Source: Solitalea agri (GTDB lineage Bacteria > Bacteroidota > Bacteroidia > Sphingobacteriales > Sphingobacteriaceae). Taken from it: a DNA stretch of 64,000 bases. Where the stretch lies: the NCBI RefSeq assembly GCF_023914155.1, contig NZ_JAMWYS010000036.1:62001-126000 (forward strand), read 5' to 3'. This document shows positions 1-9,545 of the stretch, piece after piece (the stretch's first letter is position 1; each line of letters starts with the position of its first letter). Under the pieces are notes generated by a model. That model saw only the letters and a list, made by a program, of their open reading frames with translations. It did no database searches and was not told where the DNA came from. A program made the translations under genes and the position numbers.

Positions 1-1
1 C

Positions 2-706
2 ACCACCATCTTCCCTCCATACTTCGTTGCCGGTGCAATCTTCTCAGGTTTCGCCATGGTACAAACATTATTGTTAGTTGCCCGCGTAGTATTGAAATTA
101 GAAAACTATATCACCATGTACCATATTGAGTTGATGAACATCATCATCTTGGTAACCGGTTCTATTGTGGGTGTTGCTTACTTAACTGAGTTATTTATTG
201 CATGGTACTCGGGTGTTGAATACGAACAATATGCATTCTTAAATCGTGTGTCAGGTCCTTACTGGTGGGCATACTGGATCATGATGACTTGTAACGTAAT
301 TTCTCCACAGTTAATGTGGTTCAAAAAATTACGTACCAGCCTTGTGTTCACATTCATTATCTCAATTGTTGTAAACATCGGTATGTGGTTCGAGCGTTTC
401 GTAATTATCGTTACCTCATTACACCGCGATTACCTTCCATCATCTTGGGCAATGTTTACACCAACTGTTGTTGACGTAGGTTTATACGTAGGTTCAATTG
501 GTTTATTCTTCACCCTGTTCTTGTTGTTCATCCGCTTCTTACCATCAGTGGCAATGGCCGAGGTGAAACTATTATTAAAGCACTCAAGTGAAGAGGCTAA
601 AGCTAAAGCTAAAAAACACGGTCACGCTACTCATCATCCGGTAGAAGGCAATGTAGTAATTGCTACCACCGCAACAATTAAGAAAGGAGAGTCAAATGAA
701 GAATAA
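2..706 (+). CDS. actC: Alternative complex III subunit ActC, NrfD-like membrane protein (5' partial)
   Basis: This is the C-terminal half of the quinol-oxidising membrane subunit of alternative complex III. The reading frame is open from base 2, so the true start lies upstream of the window; the ATG at 56 is internal. The visible part has about six hydrophobic helices typical of the NrfD/PsrC family and ends in a charged, His-containing cytoplasmic tail. The complex takes electrons from menaquinol in the inner membrane and passes them towards cytochrome oxidase. The stop overlaps the actD start by 11 bases, which indicates translational coupling. The assignment rests on the family pattern and on the actD-actE-actF-cox order that follows. 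Confidence 0.93.
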   Translation, partial: TTIFPPYFVAGAIFSGFAMVQTLLLVARVVLKLENYITMYHIELMNIIILVTGSIVGVAYLTELFIAWYSGVEYEQYAFLNRVSGPYWWAYWIMMTCNVISPQLMWFKKLRTSLVFTFIISIVVNIGMWFERFVIIVTSLHRDYLPSSWAMFTPTVVDVGLYVGSIGLFFTLFLLFIRFLPSVAMAEVKLLLKHSSEEAKAKAKKHGHATHHPVEGNVVIATTATIKKGESNEE

Positions 707-1211
707 GAAATTTGCCATCGGTTTATATGACGATGAGGATGTTTTAAAATCAGGCATCACTTCAATTCAAAATAAAGGACAAGAGATCTTTGACGTGTAT
801 ACTCCATATCCGGTTCACGGATTAGAGAATGTATTCTTCGTTCCTCGCTCACGCCTGCCAATTGCGGCATTCTGCTTTGGTTGCCTGGGTTTATCATTAG
901 CTTTCTTAATGATGTGGTACATGATTACTTATGATTGGCCAATGGATATTGGTGGTAAACCAAACTTCCCGGTTGTAAGTTTTATTCCGGTTTGCTTTGA
1001 GTGGACTGTATTGTTCGCTTCTTTCGGAATGGGTTTCACTTTCTTCATGGCTAACCGCTTAATTCCTTTTTCAACTCCAAGAATTATGGATGAGCGCGCA
1101 ACAGACGATCGTTTTGTTGTAGCCATAGAAGTAAACGAAAATAATGAGTCGAGTGTAGCTGATTTAATCAGACAATCAGGTGCAGTAGAGGTTAAATACA
1201 AAACTTTTTAA
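696..1211 (+). CDS. actD: Alternative complex III subunit ActD (DUF3341)
   Basis: A 171-residue membrane subunit of alternative complex III. The start is set at ATG 696 because AGGAG lies about 7 bases upstream and the protein begins MKNKKFAIG, as expected for DUF3341. The longer frame back to 660 would run through the actC tail and is unlikely. The N-terminal ~45 residues are soluble, followed by two transmembrane helices (about residues 50-75 and 90-120) and a short C-terminal cytoplasmic domain. ActD anchors the complex and has no cofactor motif. It overlaps actC and lies 6 bases from actE. Confidence 0.92.
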   Translation: MKNKKFAIGLYDDEDVLKSGITSIQNKGQEIFDVYTPYPVHGLENVFFVPRSRLPIAAFCFGCLGLSLAFLMMWYMITYDWPMDIGGKPNFPVVSFIPVCFEWTVLFASFGMGFTFFMANRLIPFSTPRIMDERATDDRFVVAIEVNENNESSVADLIRQSGAVEVKYKTF

Positions 1212-1217
1212 GGGCCA

Positions 1218-1787
1218 ATGATTATGTTAATAAATAAAATGAGAGGCGTTTTAGTAATGAGTTTAGCCGCTGCAGTTGTATTAACTTCTTGCTCAAAGGT
1301 TAAACGCGACCCGGGAATGGAGTATGCGCCGCAGATGTATCGTCCGGTTGCTTACAATCCGGATCAGAAGAACACTGTTTTTGCCGATGGCAAAACAGCT
1401 CAGACACCGGTGGAAGGAACCATTCCAACTAATTACGAAGTATTCCATTATCCTCATACACCTGAAGGATATGAAGCAGCAGGCGCAGAGTTAAAAAGTC
1501 CGCTTGCTCATACTAAAGAGAATTTTGAAGAAGGTAAACGCTTGTTTGTGAATATGTGTTCACACTGTCACGGTAAAACAGGTATGGCTGATGGTAATGT
1601 TGTGGCTAAAGCAGGTTTCCCTGCACCTCCAGCCTACAACAGTGCTCTATTGAAAGATTTACCAGAAGGTAAGATGTTTTACTCTATCACTTATGGTAAA
1701 GGAGCTATGGGTTCTCATGCTTCACAGCTAAGTAAAGAGGAGCGTTGGAAAATCATCCAATACGTTCAATTCCTTCAGAAACAATAA
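1218..1787 (+). CDS. actE: Alternative complex III subunit ActE, monoheme cytochrome c lipoprotein
   Basis: A periplasmic monoheme cytochrome c of 189 residues, membrane-anchored as a lipoprotein. The N-terminus is a lipoprotein signal ending LTSC with the lipid-bearing Cys25. The heme-binding motif CSHCH is at residues 114-118, with candidate Met ligands in the segment GKGAMG near the C-terminus. In alternative complex III this subunit passes electrons to the downstream oxidase. ATGs at 1218, 1224 and 1239 are all in frame; the first is used here but the exact start is uncertain. It sits between actD and actF in the same operon. Confidence 0.92.
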   Translation: MIMLINKMRGVLVMSLAAAVVLTSCSKVKRDPGMEYAPQMYRPVAYNPDQKNTVFADGKTAQTPVEGTIPTNYEVFHYPHTPEGYEAAGAELKSPLAHTKENFEEGKRLFVNMCSHCHGKTGMADGNVVAKAGFPAPPAYNSALLKDLPEGKMFYSITYGKGAMGSHASQLSKEERWKIIQYVQFLQKQ

Positions 1788-1812
1788 TTTTTGGACTTTA
1801 AATTAAAATTCA

Positions 1813-3027
1813 ATGCAACTAGATACTTCAAAACAATTTGAGTTTTCAGGAAAAGCCAAAACTTATAGTCTTATAGCCATTGTTATTGGTGTGGTGTGTA
1901 TTGCTGCCGGCTTTATTTTTGGAGATCCTCACCGTACCTGGGCTAACCTATTGGTTTGTGCTTATTACATGACCTGTTTAAGCTTTGCGGGAATGATGTT
2001 CTTAGCCATTCAGTATGTGGCTAATGCAGGTTGGGCAACCAGCATTCTTCGTATCCCTAGTGCTTTTACTACCGTAATTCCTTTCGCAGGCGTTATTTTA
2101 TTCGCCGTAATTTTTGGTGGTTTATCAACTCATAATCTTTATGAGCACTGGAATGCTCCAGGACTTACTGATCCTAATAGCCCTAATTATGATCCGCTTA
2201 TTGCAGGTAAATCTGCTTGGTTAAATGTGCCTTTCTTTGTAACGCGTAACGCTCTTTACGTAATCGTTTGGGGATTGTTCGCTTACATGTTAAGAAAATT
2301 AACCCTAAAAGAGGATCTTGAAGGCGGCATGGAAAGCTATAACAAAAGCATTAAGTTCAGCGCTATTTTCTGTGTGATCTTCGGTTTTACTTTCCCATTA
2401 TTTGCTTTTGATACCATGATGTCAGTTGAGGCTCATTGGTTCTCAACAATGTTCGGTTGGTGGAACTTGGCTGCTTTATGGGTGACTGGTCTTTCGGCTA
2501 TCGCCTTAACGGCTATCCTTTTAAAGGAAAGTGGTCATTTGCCATGGTTCAATACTAGCCAATTGCATGACTTAGGTAAGTTGATGTTCGGATTCACTAT
2601 TTTCTGGACCTATACCTGGGTTGGTCAGTTCCTGTTAATTTGGTACGCAAACATTCCTGAAGAATTAACCTACTTTGTTAATCGCTGGGAACCTGAATAT
2701 AAATTCTTATTCTGGTTAGATATCGTTATCTGTTTCTTAGTACCATTCTTATTATTGATGACAAGTGATAACAAACGTAACTTTAAGCGTATGAAGTTAG
2801 CCGCTATTATCATCTTAGTTGGTCACTGGTTAGATTACTATGTGATGGTAATGCCTGGTACCGTTCATGAGCACCCAGGTTTTAGCTATTATGAGTTCGG
2901 TACCCTGATCGGCTTTGCCGGTTTATTCGCCTTCTTAATGTTAAAAGGTTTGAGCAGAGCTCCTTTGGCTCCTAAAAACCATCCGTATTACGAAGAAAGT
3001 AATCACCATCATATCCCGAATATCTAA
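1813..3027 (+). CDS. actF: Alternative complex III subunit ActF, second NrfD-like quinone subunit
   Basis: A 404-residue polytopic inner-membrane protein with about ten hydrophobic helices, matching the ActF/NrfD-like quinone-binding subunit of alternative complex III. Conserved-looking features include the Trp/His-rich helix around HWFSTMFGWWNLAAL and a segment with GHWLDYYVMVMP. The C-terminus is His-rich (NHHHIPNI), as often seen in Bacteroidota oxidase-operon proteins. It follows actE by 25 bases and precedes coxB by 16, so the whole set is probably co-transcribed. Confidence 0.92.
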   Translation: MQLDTSKQFEFSGKAKTYSLIAIVIGVVCIAAGFIFGDPHRTWANLLVCAYYMTCLSFAGMMFLAIQYVANAGWATSILRIPSAFTTVIPFAGVILFAVIFGGLSTHNLYEHWNAPGLTDPNSPNYDPLIAGKSAWLNVPFFVTRNALYVIVWGLFAYMLRKLTLKEDLEGGMESYNKSIKFSAIFCVIFGFTFPLFAFDTMMSVEAHWFSTMFGWWNLAALWVTGLSAIALTAILLKESGHLPWFNTSQLHDLGKLMFGFTIFWTYTWVGQFLLIWYANIPEELTYFVNRWEPEYKFLFWLDIVICFLVPFLLLMTSDNKRNFKRMKLAAIIILVGHWLDYYVMVMPGTVHEHPGFSYYEFGTLIGFAGLFAFLMLKGLSRAPLAPKNHPYYEESNHHHIPNI

Positions 3028-3043
3028 TCGTTATAATTTAACT

Positions 3044-4255
3044 ATGTCGATACTTAAAAAATTATCAATTTTTGCTTCTGCCGCTATCGCTACATTTTAT
3101 ACCAATGTAGCAATGGCGCAGGCAGCTGAGGCTGGTGCAGACGCAGCTAAAGCTGGCGCTCGCACTGAAATGTGGCTTACTGTTGCTTTCTACATTTTAA
3201 TGTTTGTAGCAGCCGGATTTATTTTAGGAGTTGTTGGTCGTGCTTTAAAAGTTTACGAATTAACAACCACTGCTACTAAGAAAAAAGGCATTAACTGGAA
3301 CTCTATTAATGCTACCTTGTTTTTGGTTATTGGATTTTTAGGCCTTTACGGTGCTTTCTGGGAATTGAATGCACATGGAGGATGGCTTTTGCCTGACCCT
3401 GCGTCTAAGCACGGTGTTGAAACCGATAACTTATTACATGTAACTTTCTACATTACATTTACTGTATTTGTACTTACACACCTTGTTCTGTTTACTTACG
3501 TTTTCTTATACAGAGGCCGTAAAAACAAAAGAGCTTATTACTACCCGCACAACGATAATCTTGAAAAGATTTGGACCTTAGTGCCTGCAGTAGTATTAAG
3601 TATTTTGGTATTCTTCGGATGGAAAACCTGGACAAGCATTATGTATCCTGAGAACTTAAAGGATGCGATTAAAGTTGAAGCGGTTGCTGAGCAATTTAAA
3701 TGGACTATTCGTTACGCTGGTAAAGATAACTTATTGGGTCCTCGTAACTATCGTTTAATTGGCGGAGACAATGTGTTGGGTGTTAAATTTGACGATAAAA
3801 CTTCTCAAGATGACTTTTTCCCTCAAGAAATTGTATTGCCGGTAAATAAAACTGTTCAGTTCCAATTTGGCGCTAAAGATGTGATTCACTCGGCTTATAT
3901 GCCTCACTTCCGCGTGCAAATGAACTGCGTACCAGGTATGAATACTTACTTTACTTTCACTCCAACCGTTACTACTAACGAAATGAGATCGAAGGTAAAC
4001 GATGCTAAGTTTGACTACTTGTTGTACTGTAACAAAATTTGTGGCGCATCACACTTTAACATGAAGTTTGTGATTAAGGTAGTTAGCGAAAAAGAGTATA
4101 GAGCATGGTTAAAAAATCAAACACCTTTTTGGGTGAAGAAAAATGAAAAACCTGCTCCTGCAGCCCCAGCTGAAACACCAGCGGCTCCTGCAGATTCAAC
4201 AAAAGCTGATACTACTAAAGCTGCAGATAAAACATTGGCAATTAACATTAAGTAA
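3044..4255 (+). CDS. coxB: Cytochrome c oxidase subunit II
   Basis: A 403-residue subunit II of the aa3-type oxidase, which receives electrons at its CuA centre. It has an N-terminal signal peptide ending in AMAQA, then three further hydrophobic segments rather than the usual two, followed by a periplasmic cupredoxin domain. CuA ligands are visible: a His in DVIHSAYMPHF, and CNKICGASHFNM carrying Cys-x3-Cys, His and Met. There is no fused cytochrome c domain, so electrons must come from ActE or the ACIII complex. The last ~40 residues form a Pro/Ala/Thr/Lys-rich tail of low complexity. Confidence 0.95.
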   Translation: MSILKKLSIFASAAIATFYTNVAMAQAAEAGADAAKAGARTEMWLTVAFYILMFVAAGFILGVVGRALKVYELTTTATKKKGINWNSINATLFLVIGFLGLYGAFWELNAHGGWLLPDPASKHGVETDNLLHVTFYITFTVFVLTHLVLFTYVFLYRGRKNKRAYYYPHNDNLEKIWTLVPAVVLSILVFFGWKTWTSIMYPENLKDAIKVEAVAEQFKWTIRYAGKDNLLGPRNYRLIGGDNVLGVKFDDKTSQDDFFPQEIVLPVNKTVQFQFGAKDVIHSAYMPHFRVQMNCVPGMNTYFTFTPTVTTNEMRSKVNDAKFDYLLYCNKICGASHFNMKFVIKVVSEKEYRAWLKNQTPFWVKKNEKPAPAAPAETPAAPADSTKADTTKAADKTLAINIK

Positions 4256-4278
4256 TTAGAGCGAAAAATACTATCAAT

Positions 4279-6195
4279 ATGGCTTCCCAAGTTATTTCTC
4301 CTGAGGCAGTTCATCATCACGATGTTCATGGCCACGATGCTCACGGGCATCACCATGAATCATTCTTGTCGAAATACGTTTTCAGTATGGACCACAAGAT
4401 GATTGCCAAGCAGTTCCTGATCACCGGTATCATTATGGGTGTGATCGGTATGATACTGTCTATTCTTTTCCGTATACAATTAGCATGGCCTGATAAAGAG
4501 TTCCCTTTACTAGAAGTAATTTTAGGTAAATGGGGAGAAGGTGGCCGGTTAAATCCTGCGTTTTACTTGTCATTGGTTACCATTCACGGTACCATCATGG
4601 TATTCTTTGTATTAACAGCAGGTTTAAGTGGTACTTTCTCTAACTTATTAATTCCTTATCAAGTTGGTGCTCGTGATATGGCTTCGCCATTCATGAATAT
4701 GCTATCATACTGGTTCTTCTTCTTAGCCAGCGTGGTAATGGTTGCATCATTCTTTGTTGAAACTGGTCCTGCCGGTCCGGGATGGACTATTTACCCTCCT
4801 TTATCAGCATTGCCAAAAGCAATGCCAGGTTCAGGAACAGGTATGACCATGTGGTTAATTTCAATGGCAATGTTTATCGCTTCATCTTTGATGGGTGGTA
4901 TCAACTATATCAGTACAATATTGAACATGCGTACTAAAGGTATGTCAATGACTCGTATGCCATTAACCATTTGGGGTTTCTTATTAACCGCAATCTTAGG
5001 TTTATTATCATTCCCTGTATTATTTGCAGCGGTTATCCTTTTAATTTTCGACCGTAGCTTTGGTACAAGTTTCTACTTGTCTGATATCTATCTTGGTGGT
5101 GAGGCATTGCCTAACACAGGTGGTAGCCCAATCTTATTCCAGCACTTATTCTGGTTCTTGGGTCACCCAGAGGTATATATCATTATTATGCCTGCTTTAG
5201 GTATTACTTCAGAGGTTATTTCAACCAATGCTCGTAAACCTATCTTCGGTTACCGTGCTATGATTGGTTCGTTCCTGGGTATTTCCTTCCTTTCGTTTAT
5301 CGTTTGGGGTCACCACATGTTCGTAACCGGTATGAATCCGTTCTTAGGTTCGGTGTTCATGTTTACCACGTTAATCATTGCGGTTCCTTCAGCAGTAAAA
5401 ACCTTTAACTACTTAGCAACACTTTGGAGAGGTAACCTTCAGTTAACACCTGCTATGTTGTTCGCTATTGGTTTGGTATCATTCTTTATTACTGGTGGTG
5501 TTACCGGTTTATGGTTAGGTAACCCTTCAATTGATATCAACTTACACGATACGTATTTCGTAGTAGCTCACTTCCACATTGTAATGGGTTGTTCGGCTAT
5601 CTTCGGTATGTTGGCGGGTGTTTATCATTGGTATCCGAAAATGTTCGGTAGAATGATGGATAACAAATTAGGTTACCTGCACTTCTTCTTAACTTTCATC
5701 TCAGCGTACCTGGTATTTTTCCCAATGCACTTTATGGGATTAGATGGCGTTCCTCGTCGTTACTATACCTTTACTGAGTTTGAAATGTTTACCAAATGGA
5801 TCCCATTGAATAAATTCATCACACTTGCAGCTATTTTAGGTGCTGTTGCTCAGGTGTTATTCTTATATAACTTCTTTGTAAACATTTTCAGAGGTAAACG
5901 TGCTCCTCAAAATCCTTGGAACTCTAATACTTTAGAGTGGACTACTCCTGTTGAGCATTTCCACGGAAACTGGCCTGGAGAAATTCCAGCTGTGTACCGT
6001 TGGCCATACGATTACAGTAAACCAGGTGCTGAGCATGATTTCATTCCGCAAACTGTGCCATTATCTGAAACTGTAAGCTCTAATACTCCACACGATTTTG
6101 GTTTCCACGGAGACGAGTCACAATTTGTGCATGAGTATTATCAGCCGCAAAATTTATCAGCTGCTGAAGCGCAAAAAGCTAAGCAAGCTAATTAA
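4279..6195 (+). CDS. coxA: Cytochrome c oxidase subunit I
   Basis: The 638-residue catalytic heme-copper subunit, with 12 or more membrane helices. Heme and CuB ligands can be seen in TIHGTIMVF, WFLGHPEVYI (His-Tyr cross-link motif and proton-channel Glu), WGHHMF and HDTYFVVAHFHIV. A K-channel Lys is present in AVPSAVKTF and a D-channel-like Asp in GARDMASP, so this looks like an A1-type proton pump. The N-terminus is strikingly His-rich (about 10 His in the first 30 residues), a pattern common in this phylum and possibly metal-binding. It forms the oxygen-reducing core with the subunit II gene upstream. Confidence 0.97.
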   Translation: MASQVISPEAVHHHDVHGHDAHGHHHESFLSKYVFSMDHKMIAKQFLITGIIMGVIGMILSILFRIQLAWPDKEFPLLEVILGKWGEGGRLNPAFYLSLVTIHGTIMVFFVLTAGLSGTFSNLLIPYQVGARDMASPFMNMLSYWFFFLASVVMVASFFVETGPAGPGWTIYPPLSALPKAMPGSGTGMTMWLISMAMFIASSLMGGINYISTILNMRTKGMSMTRMPLTIWGFLLTAILGLLSFPVLFAAVILLIFDRSFGTSFYLSDIYLGGEALPNTGGSPILFQHLFWFLGHPEVYIIIMPALGITSEVISTNARKPIFGYRAMIGSFLGISFLSFIVWGHHMFVTGMNPFLGSVFMFTTLIIAVPSAVKTFNYLATLWRGNLQLTPAMLFAIGLVSFFITGGVTGLWLGNPSIDINLHDTYFVVAHFHIVMGCSAIFGMLAGVYHWYPKMFGRMMDNKLGYLHFFLTFISAYLVFFPMHFMGLDGVPRRYYTFTEFEMFTKWIPLNKFITLAAILGAVAQVLFLYNFFVNIFRGKRAPQNPWNSNTLEWTTPVEHFHGNWPGEIPAVYRWPYDYSKPGAEHDFIPQTVPLSETVSSNTPHDFGFHGDESQFVHEYYQPQNLSAAEAQKAKQAN

Positions 6196-6205
6196 TATCC
6201 AAAAA

Positions 6206-6238
6206 TTTGGGTAGTGGAGCATACTTCTGCTACCCAAA
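6206..6238 (+). promoter_or_regulatory. Stem-loop between coxA and ctaA
   Basis: TTTGGGTAG (6206-6214) and CTACCCAAA (6230-6238) form a perfect 9-bp stem around a 15-base loop, followed by CTTTTAT. It begins 10 bases after the coxA stop and ends 14 bases before the preferred ctaA ATG. It could be a weak terminator or processing site that lowers expression of the assembly genes relative to the structural subunits. The U-run is short, so strong termination is unlikely. Confidence 0.6.
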
Positions 6239-6252
6239 CTTTTATCCATACA

Positions 6253-7332
6253 ATGCAGAATAAGTCCGAGAAAAAATTCTTATCAGTTTGTTTTACCGCA
6301 ATCCTACTTACCTTTTTGGTGATTATTGCGGGTGGGGTGGTAAGAAGTACAGGTTCAGGTATGGGTTGTCCCGACTGGCCTAAATGTTTCGGACATTATA
6401 TTCCGCCTACTACCATTAACGAGTTAACTTTTTCTGAAGGAAAGTTTTTCAAGAAAGGGTACATCGTTATCTGGAATGAGGCACTTTACAAGGCTAAACA
6501 AGATTTTACTACCGGGAAAGAGTTTGTGCCAAGTGATTGGGAAAAATACACTAAACATAGTTACGCTAAGTTTAATGTATACCATACCTGGACCGAGTAT
6601 GTAAATCGACTTACAGGAGTTCTTTTAGGTTTTGGCGCTATTGCAACTGTTGTTTTTGCCATTCGCTATTTAAAAACAAACAAGCGCAAGGTATTTTGGC
6701 TAAGCCTCTTTAACCTGTTTTTAATTGGTTATCAGGGTTGGTTAGGATCTAAAGTGGTTGAAAGTAACCTTAAGGCATACATGGTTACCATTCATATGTT
6801 TGTTGCATTGATCATATTAGCACTGTACATATATATTTATGAACAGGCCAGAGCAAGAAAATTTGCTCTCGCTGATTTTGAAGTGGCGAATATGAAGCGA
6901 ATTAAAGTGGGCGCTTTTGTATTAATGACGCTTACAATGGTACAAATGCTTTTAGGGACCCAGGTAAGAGAAATTATTGATGAGATTGCTGCCGTTCTAA
7001 ATCAAACAGGCCGTGAACAATGGGTAAGCCGTGTTGGGTTTATATTCTTATCGCATAGAGAGCTGGCAATTGCTGTTTTAGTGTTAACAGTTGTGCTCTT
7101 TGTTTGGATTAGAAAAGTGACGGATAATACGTTTGTGCAAGTGTTTAATTATAATTCACTGCTGGTAGTATTACAAATCATCACTGGGATTGTGTTAGCA
7201 TGGATGGCCTTACCTCCAGTGTTTCAAGCTCTCCACCTTGTATTTGGATGCTTAATGTTTGGATTACAGTTTTGGACTGTTTTGTTTTTGTTAAAAATTA
7301 AAGCGACAAGTAGTGTTGCTGTTAAAGTATAA
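6253..7332 (+). CDS. ctaA: Heme A synthase (COX15/CtaA family)
   Basis: Converts heme O to heme A for the oxidase subunit I encoded just upstream. The 359-residue protein is a polytopic membrane protein with GGVVRSTGSGMGCPDWPKCFG near the N-terminus, a hallmark of COX15/CtaA, and ligand-type histidines in HTWTEYVNR, IHMFVAL, HRELAI and LHLVFG. I chose ATG 6253 over GTG 6214 because the longer start would place the first codon within the perfect stem-loop at 6206-6238 and add a non-conserved leader. A Bacteroidota-type insertion of ~60 soluble residues follows the first helix. Confidence 0.92.
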   Translation: MQNKSEKKFLSVCFTAILLTFLVIIAGGVVRSTGSGMGCPDWPKCFGHYIPPTTINELTFSEGKFFKKGYIVIWNEALYKAKQDFTTGKEFVPSDWEKYTKHSYAKFNVYHTWTEYVNRLTGVLLGFGAIATVVFAIRYLKTNKRKVFWLSLFNLFLIGYQGWLGSKVVESNLKAYMVTIHMFVALIILALYIYIYEQARARKFALADFEVANMKRIKVGAFVLMTLTMVQMLLGTQVREIIDEIAAVLNQTGREQWVSRVGFIFLSHRELAIAVLVLTVVLFVWIRKVTDNTFVQVFNYNSLLVVLQIITGIVLAWMALPPVFQALHLVFGCLMFGLQFWTVLFLLKIKATSSVAVKV

Positions 7333-7337
7333 GAAAA

Positions 7338-8243
7338 GTGTTGTTAGAAAAATCAGTTAAAGCCGATATATCAACCGTTATCGCTACCAAGTATGCCGAT
7401 TATTCGGCTCTGGTAAAAATGCGTTTGAGCTCTCTTGTCGTGTTTACGGCTGCTATTTCTTATCTCTATGCCGACAAAGGGGTAGAGGTAATGGATTGGT
7501 CTAAGTTTATTTCATTAATTATAGGTGGATTTCTGGTAACAGGTTCTGCTAACGGATTTAATCAGCTATTAGAACGAAACCTCGACAAGTTTATGAGCCG
7601 TACTCAGGATCGTCCTTTACCTTCGGGTAGAATGTCGGTTGCAGAGGCGCTTATTGCTAGTTTGGTGATGGGTATTTCAGGTATTCTAATTTTAGGATAC
7701 CAAGTGAATTACCTTACAGCGTTCTTTGGCATATTCTCGTTGCTTTCATACGCGTTTATTTATACACCATTGAAGCAAGTATCGAGATTGGCAGTGTTCG
7801 TTGGTGCAATACCAGGTGCAATGCCTCCATTATTGGGTTACGTTGCCAGTGCTAACCATTTTGGTATGGAGCCCGGATTGCTGTTTGCCGTTCAATTTGT
7901 TTGGCAGTTTACCCATTTTTGGGCTATTGCCTGGTTATTGAATGAAGATTACAATAAAGCAGGTTTTTATTTGCTCCCTTCATTATCGGGTACAACAAAA
8001 GCCAGCGCCTATTGGATCATGGCTTCATCAATTATTCAGATACCAGTGAGTGTGTTGCTTTATACCTACCATTATGTAGGCGTATTTTATTTGATCGCAG
8101 CAATTGTAATGGGTATTTGGGGACTTTATCCGGCTTATAAATTGGTGCAAAATTGCGATAAACCTTCGGCAAAGAAAGTAATGCTTACAGGGTTCCTGTA
8201 CATTACAGTTATTCAGGTAATGATGTTGATTGATAAGATTTAA
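7338..8243 (+). CDS. ctaB: Protoheme IX farnesyltransferase (heme O synthase)
   Basis: Adds a farnesyl group to protoheme to give heme O, the substrate of the preceding heme A synthase. The 301-residue protein has about nine membrane helices and the UbiA-type first motif N-x3-R-x-LD followed by SRTQDRPLPSG. The start is GTG 7338 (TTG 7341 is an alternative); the next in-frame ATG, at 7419, would remove the first 27 residues. Gap to ctaA is 5 bases and to the next gene 2 bases, so co-translation is likely. Confidence 0.93.
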   Translation: MLLEKSVKADISTVIATKYADYSALVKMRLSSLVVFTAAISYLYADKGVEVMDWSKFISLIIGGFLVTGSANGFNQLLERNLDKFMSRTQDRPLPSGRMSVAEALIASLVMGISGILILGYQVNYLTAFFGIFSLLSYAFIYTPLKQVSRLAVFVGAIPGAMPPLLGYVASANHFGMEPGLLFAVQFVWQFTHFWAIAWLLNEDYNKAGFYLLPSLSGTTKASAYWIMASSIIQIPVSVLLYTYHYVGVFYLIAAIVMGIWGLYPAYKLVQNCDKPSAKKVMLTGFLYITVIQVMMLIDKI

Positions 8244-8245
8244 GC

Positions 8246-8821
8246 ATGAAAGATATAGTGATGAATACAGAGGAAACTAAATTGAACATCCGCCCTGTGA
8301 AATTTGTAATGTGGTTGTTTATTGTTGCAAGCATTATGTTGTTTGCAGCATTCACCTCAAGTTATATTGTTCGCAGAGCTGAAGGAAACTGGGTGGAGTT
8401 TGAGCTTCCTAGCTTGTTTGTACTTTCAACTGTTTTGATCATAGCCAGTAGCGCAACAATGCATTGGGCTTACCTTTCGGGTAAGAAATTGAACTTTGAA
8501 AAGCAGAAACTAGGCTTATGGTTAACAATTGCCTTAGGAATTGCATTTCTTGTTTGCCAGTTGCTCTCATGGCAGCAATTAGTTGCAGAGAAGGTTTATT
8601 TTGTAGGTAATCCTTCCGGATCGTTCTTATATGTTATTTCAGGCTTACACGGTGTACACATTATCGCAGGGATAGCAGTATTGCTTGCTCCGCTAATTGG
8701 TATATATCGTAACATAGCCCAGGTAAAGAATATGCTTAGATTGGAGTTGGCTTCCATCTTTTGGCATTTTCTGGATATTTTATGGATTTATTTATACGTT
8801 TTTTTACTTTTGAACCACTAA
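8246..8821 (+). CDS. Heme-copper oxidase subunit III-type protein
   Basis: A 191-residue, five-helix membrane protein of the cytochrome oxidase subunit III superfamily. The pattern SxATMHWAY, then LLSWQQL, then GLHGVHIIAG and a C-terminal FWHFLDILWIYLYVF helix is typical of subunit III. It lies immediately before a second, longer subunit III gene; this two-gene arrangement is common in Bacteroidota oxidase operons. The exact structural role of the shorter copy is not clear from sequence. An internal ATG at 8261 is an alternative start. Confidence 0.87.
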   Translation: MKDIVMNTEETKLNIRPVKFVMWLFIVASIMLFAAFTSSYIVRRAEGNWVEFELPSLFVLSTVLIIASSATMHWAYLSGKKLNFEKQKLGLWLTIALGIAFLVCQLLSWQQLVAEKVYFVGNPSGSFLYVISGLHGVHIIAGIAVLLAPLIGIYRNIAQVKNMLRLELASIFWHFLDILWIYLYVFLLLNH

Positions 8822-8831
8822 AATTTAACTA

Positions 8832-9518
8832 ATGAGTACTGTTGCACACTTAGAAGAAGAAGTTAAATCGAGTGCTTGGAGCGGAGGTAAGTCTCCATTC
8901 TCGGTTGAATATGGCAAGCTGATGATGTGGTTTTTCCTCTTGTCAGACGTCTTTACTTTTTCGGCATTATTGATTTTTTATGGCGCAATGCGCTTCAAAA
9001 GCCATAGCTGGCCTGATCCTGATGTAGTTTTTAAATCAGTACCAGGTGTGGAGCATGGCGAATATCCATTGGTGTTCGTGGGTATCATGACCTTTATCCT
9101 GATTGCCAGTTCGGTAACAATGGTATTGGCCGTAGAAGCCGGTCACCGCAATTCAAGAAAAGAAGTATTAAACTGGATGATCCTTACGATCATTGGTGGA
9201 TTTACCTTCTTAGGCTGTCAGGCTTGGGAGTGGTCTCACCTGATTCACGAAGGAATGAGCTTACACCACAATCCATTCATCAATGCTGATGGTTCTACTG
9301 GGGCTGTTCAGTTCGGACAATTATTCTTCGTAATTACCGGTTTCCACGGTTTCCACGTATTTACTGGGGTTATCATTAATATCATTATTACCATCAATGT
9401 GTTAATTGGCACTTATGAGCGTCGTGGTCATTATTTAATGGTTGAAAAGGTTGGTTTGTACTGGCACTTTGTTGACCTTGTTTGGGTATTCGTATTTACC
9501 TTATTCTATCTAGTTTAA
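8832..9518 (+). CDS. coxC: Cytochrome c oxidase subunit III
   Basis: A 228-residue subunit III with five or so helices. The key segments are FLLSDVFTFSALLIFYGAM, the AVEAGHRN turn, GCQAWEWSHLI, GFHGFHVFTGVI and the terminal YWHFVDLVWVFVFTLFYL. Subunit III stabilises the oxidase and supports proton uptake. It lies 10 bases after the shorter paralogue and 27 bases before subunit IV. Nothing in it is unusual for the family. Confidence 0.94.
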   Translation: MSTVAHLEEEVKSSAWSGGKSPFSVEYGKLMMWFFLLSDVFTFSALLIFYGAMRFKSHSWPDPDVVFKSVPGVEHGEYPLVFVGIMTFILIASSVTMVLAVEAGHRNSRKEVLNWMILTIIGGFTFLGCQAWEWSHLIHEGMSLHHNPFINADGSTGAVQFGQLFFVITGFHGFHVFTGVIINIIITINVLIGTYERRGHYLMVEKVGLYWHFVDLVWVFVFTLFYLV

Positions 9519-9545
9519 TCTGTTAACCCTGAACTTTTATATAAA

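Noticed and set aside
4117-4356. Minus-strand frame over the coxB tail and the coxA start
   Set aside because: It overlaps two well-supported genes; its Ala/Gly-rich content mirrors the low-complexity coxB tail in the other strand.
6214-6252. GTG start giving a 13-residue longer heme A synthase
   Set aside because: The GTG lies at the end of the left arm of a perfect stem-loop, and the extra residues show no family pattern; ATG 6253 is preferred.
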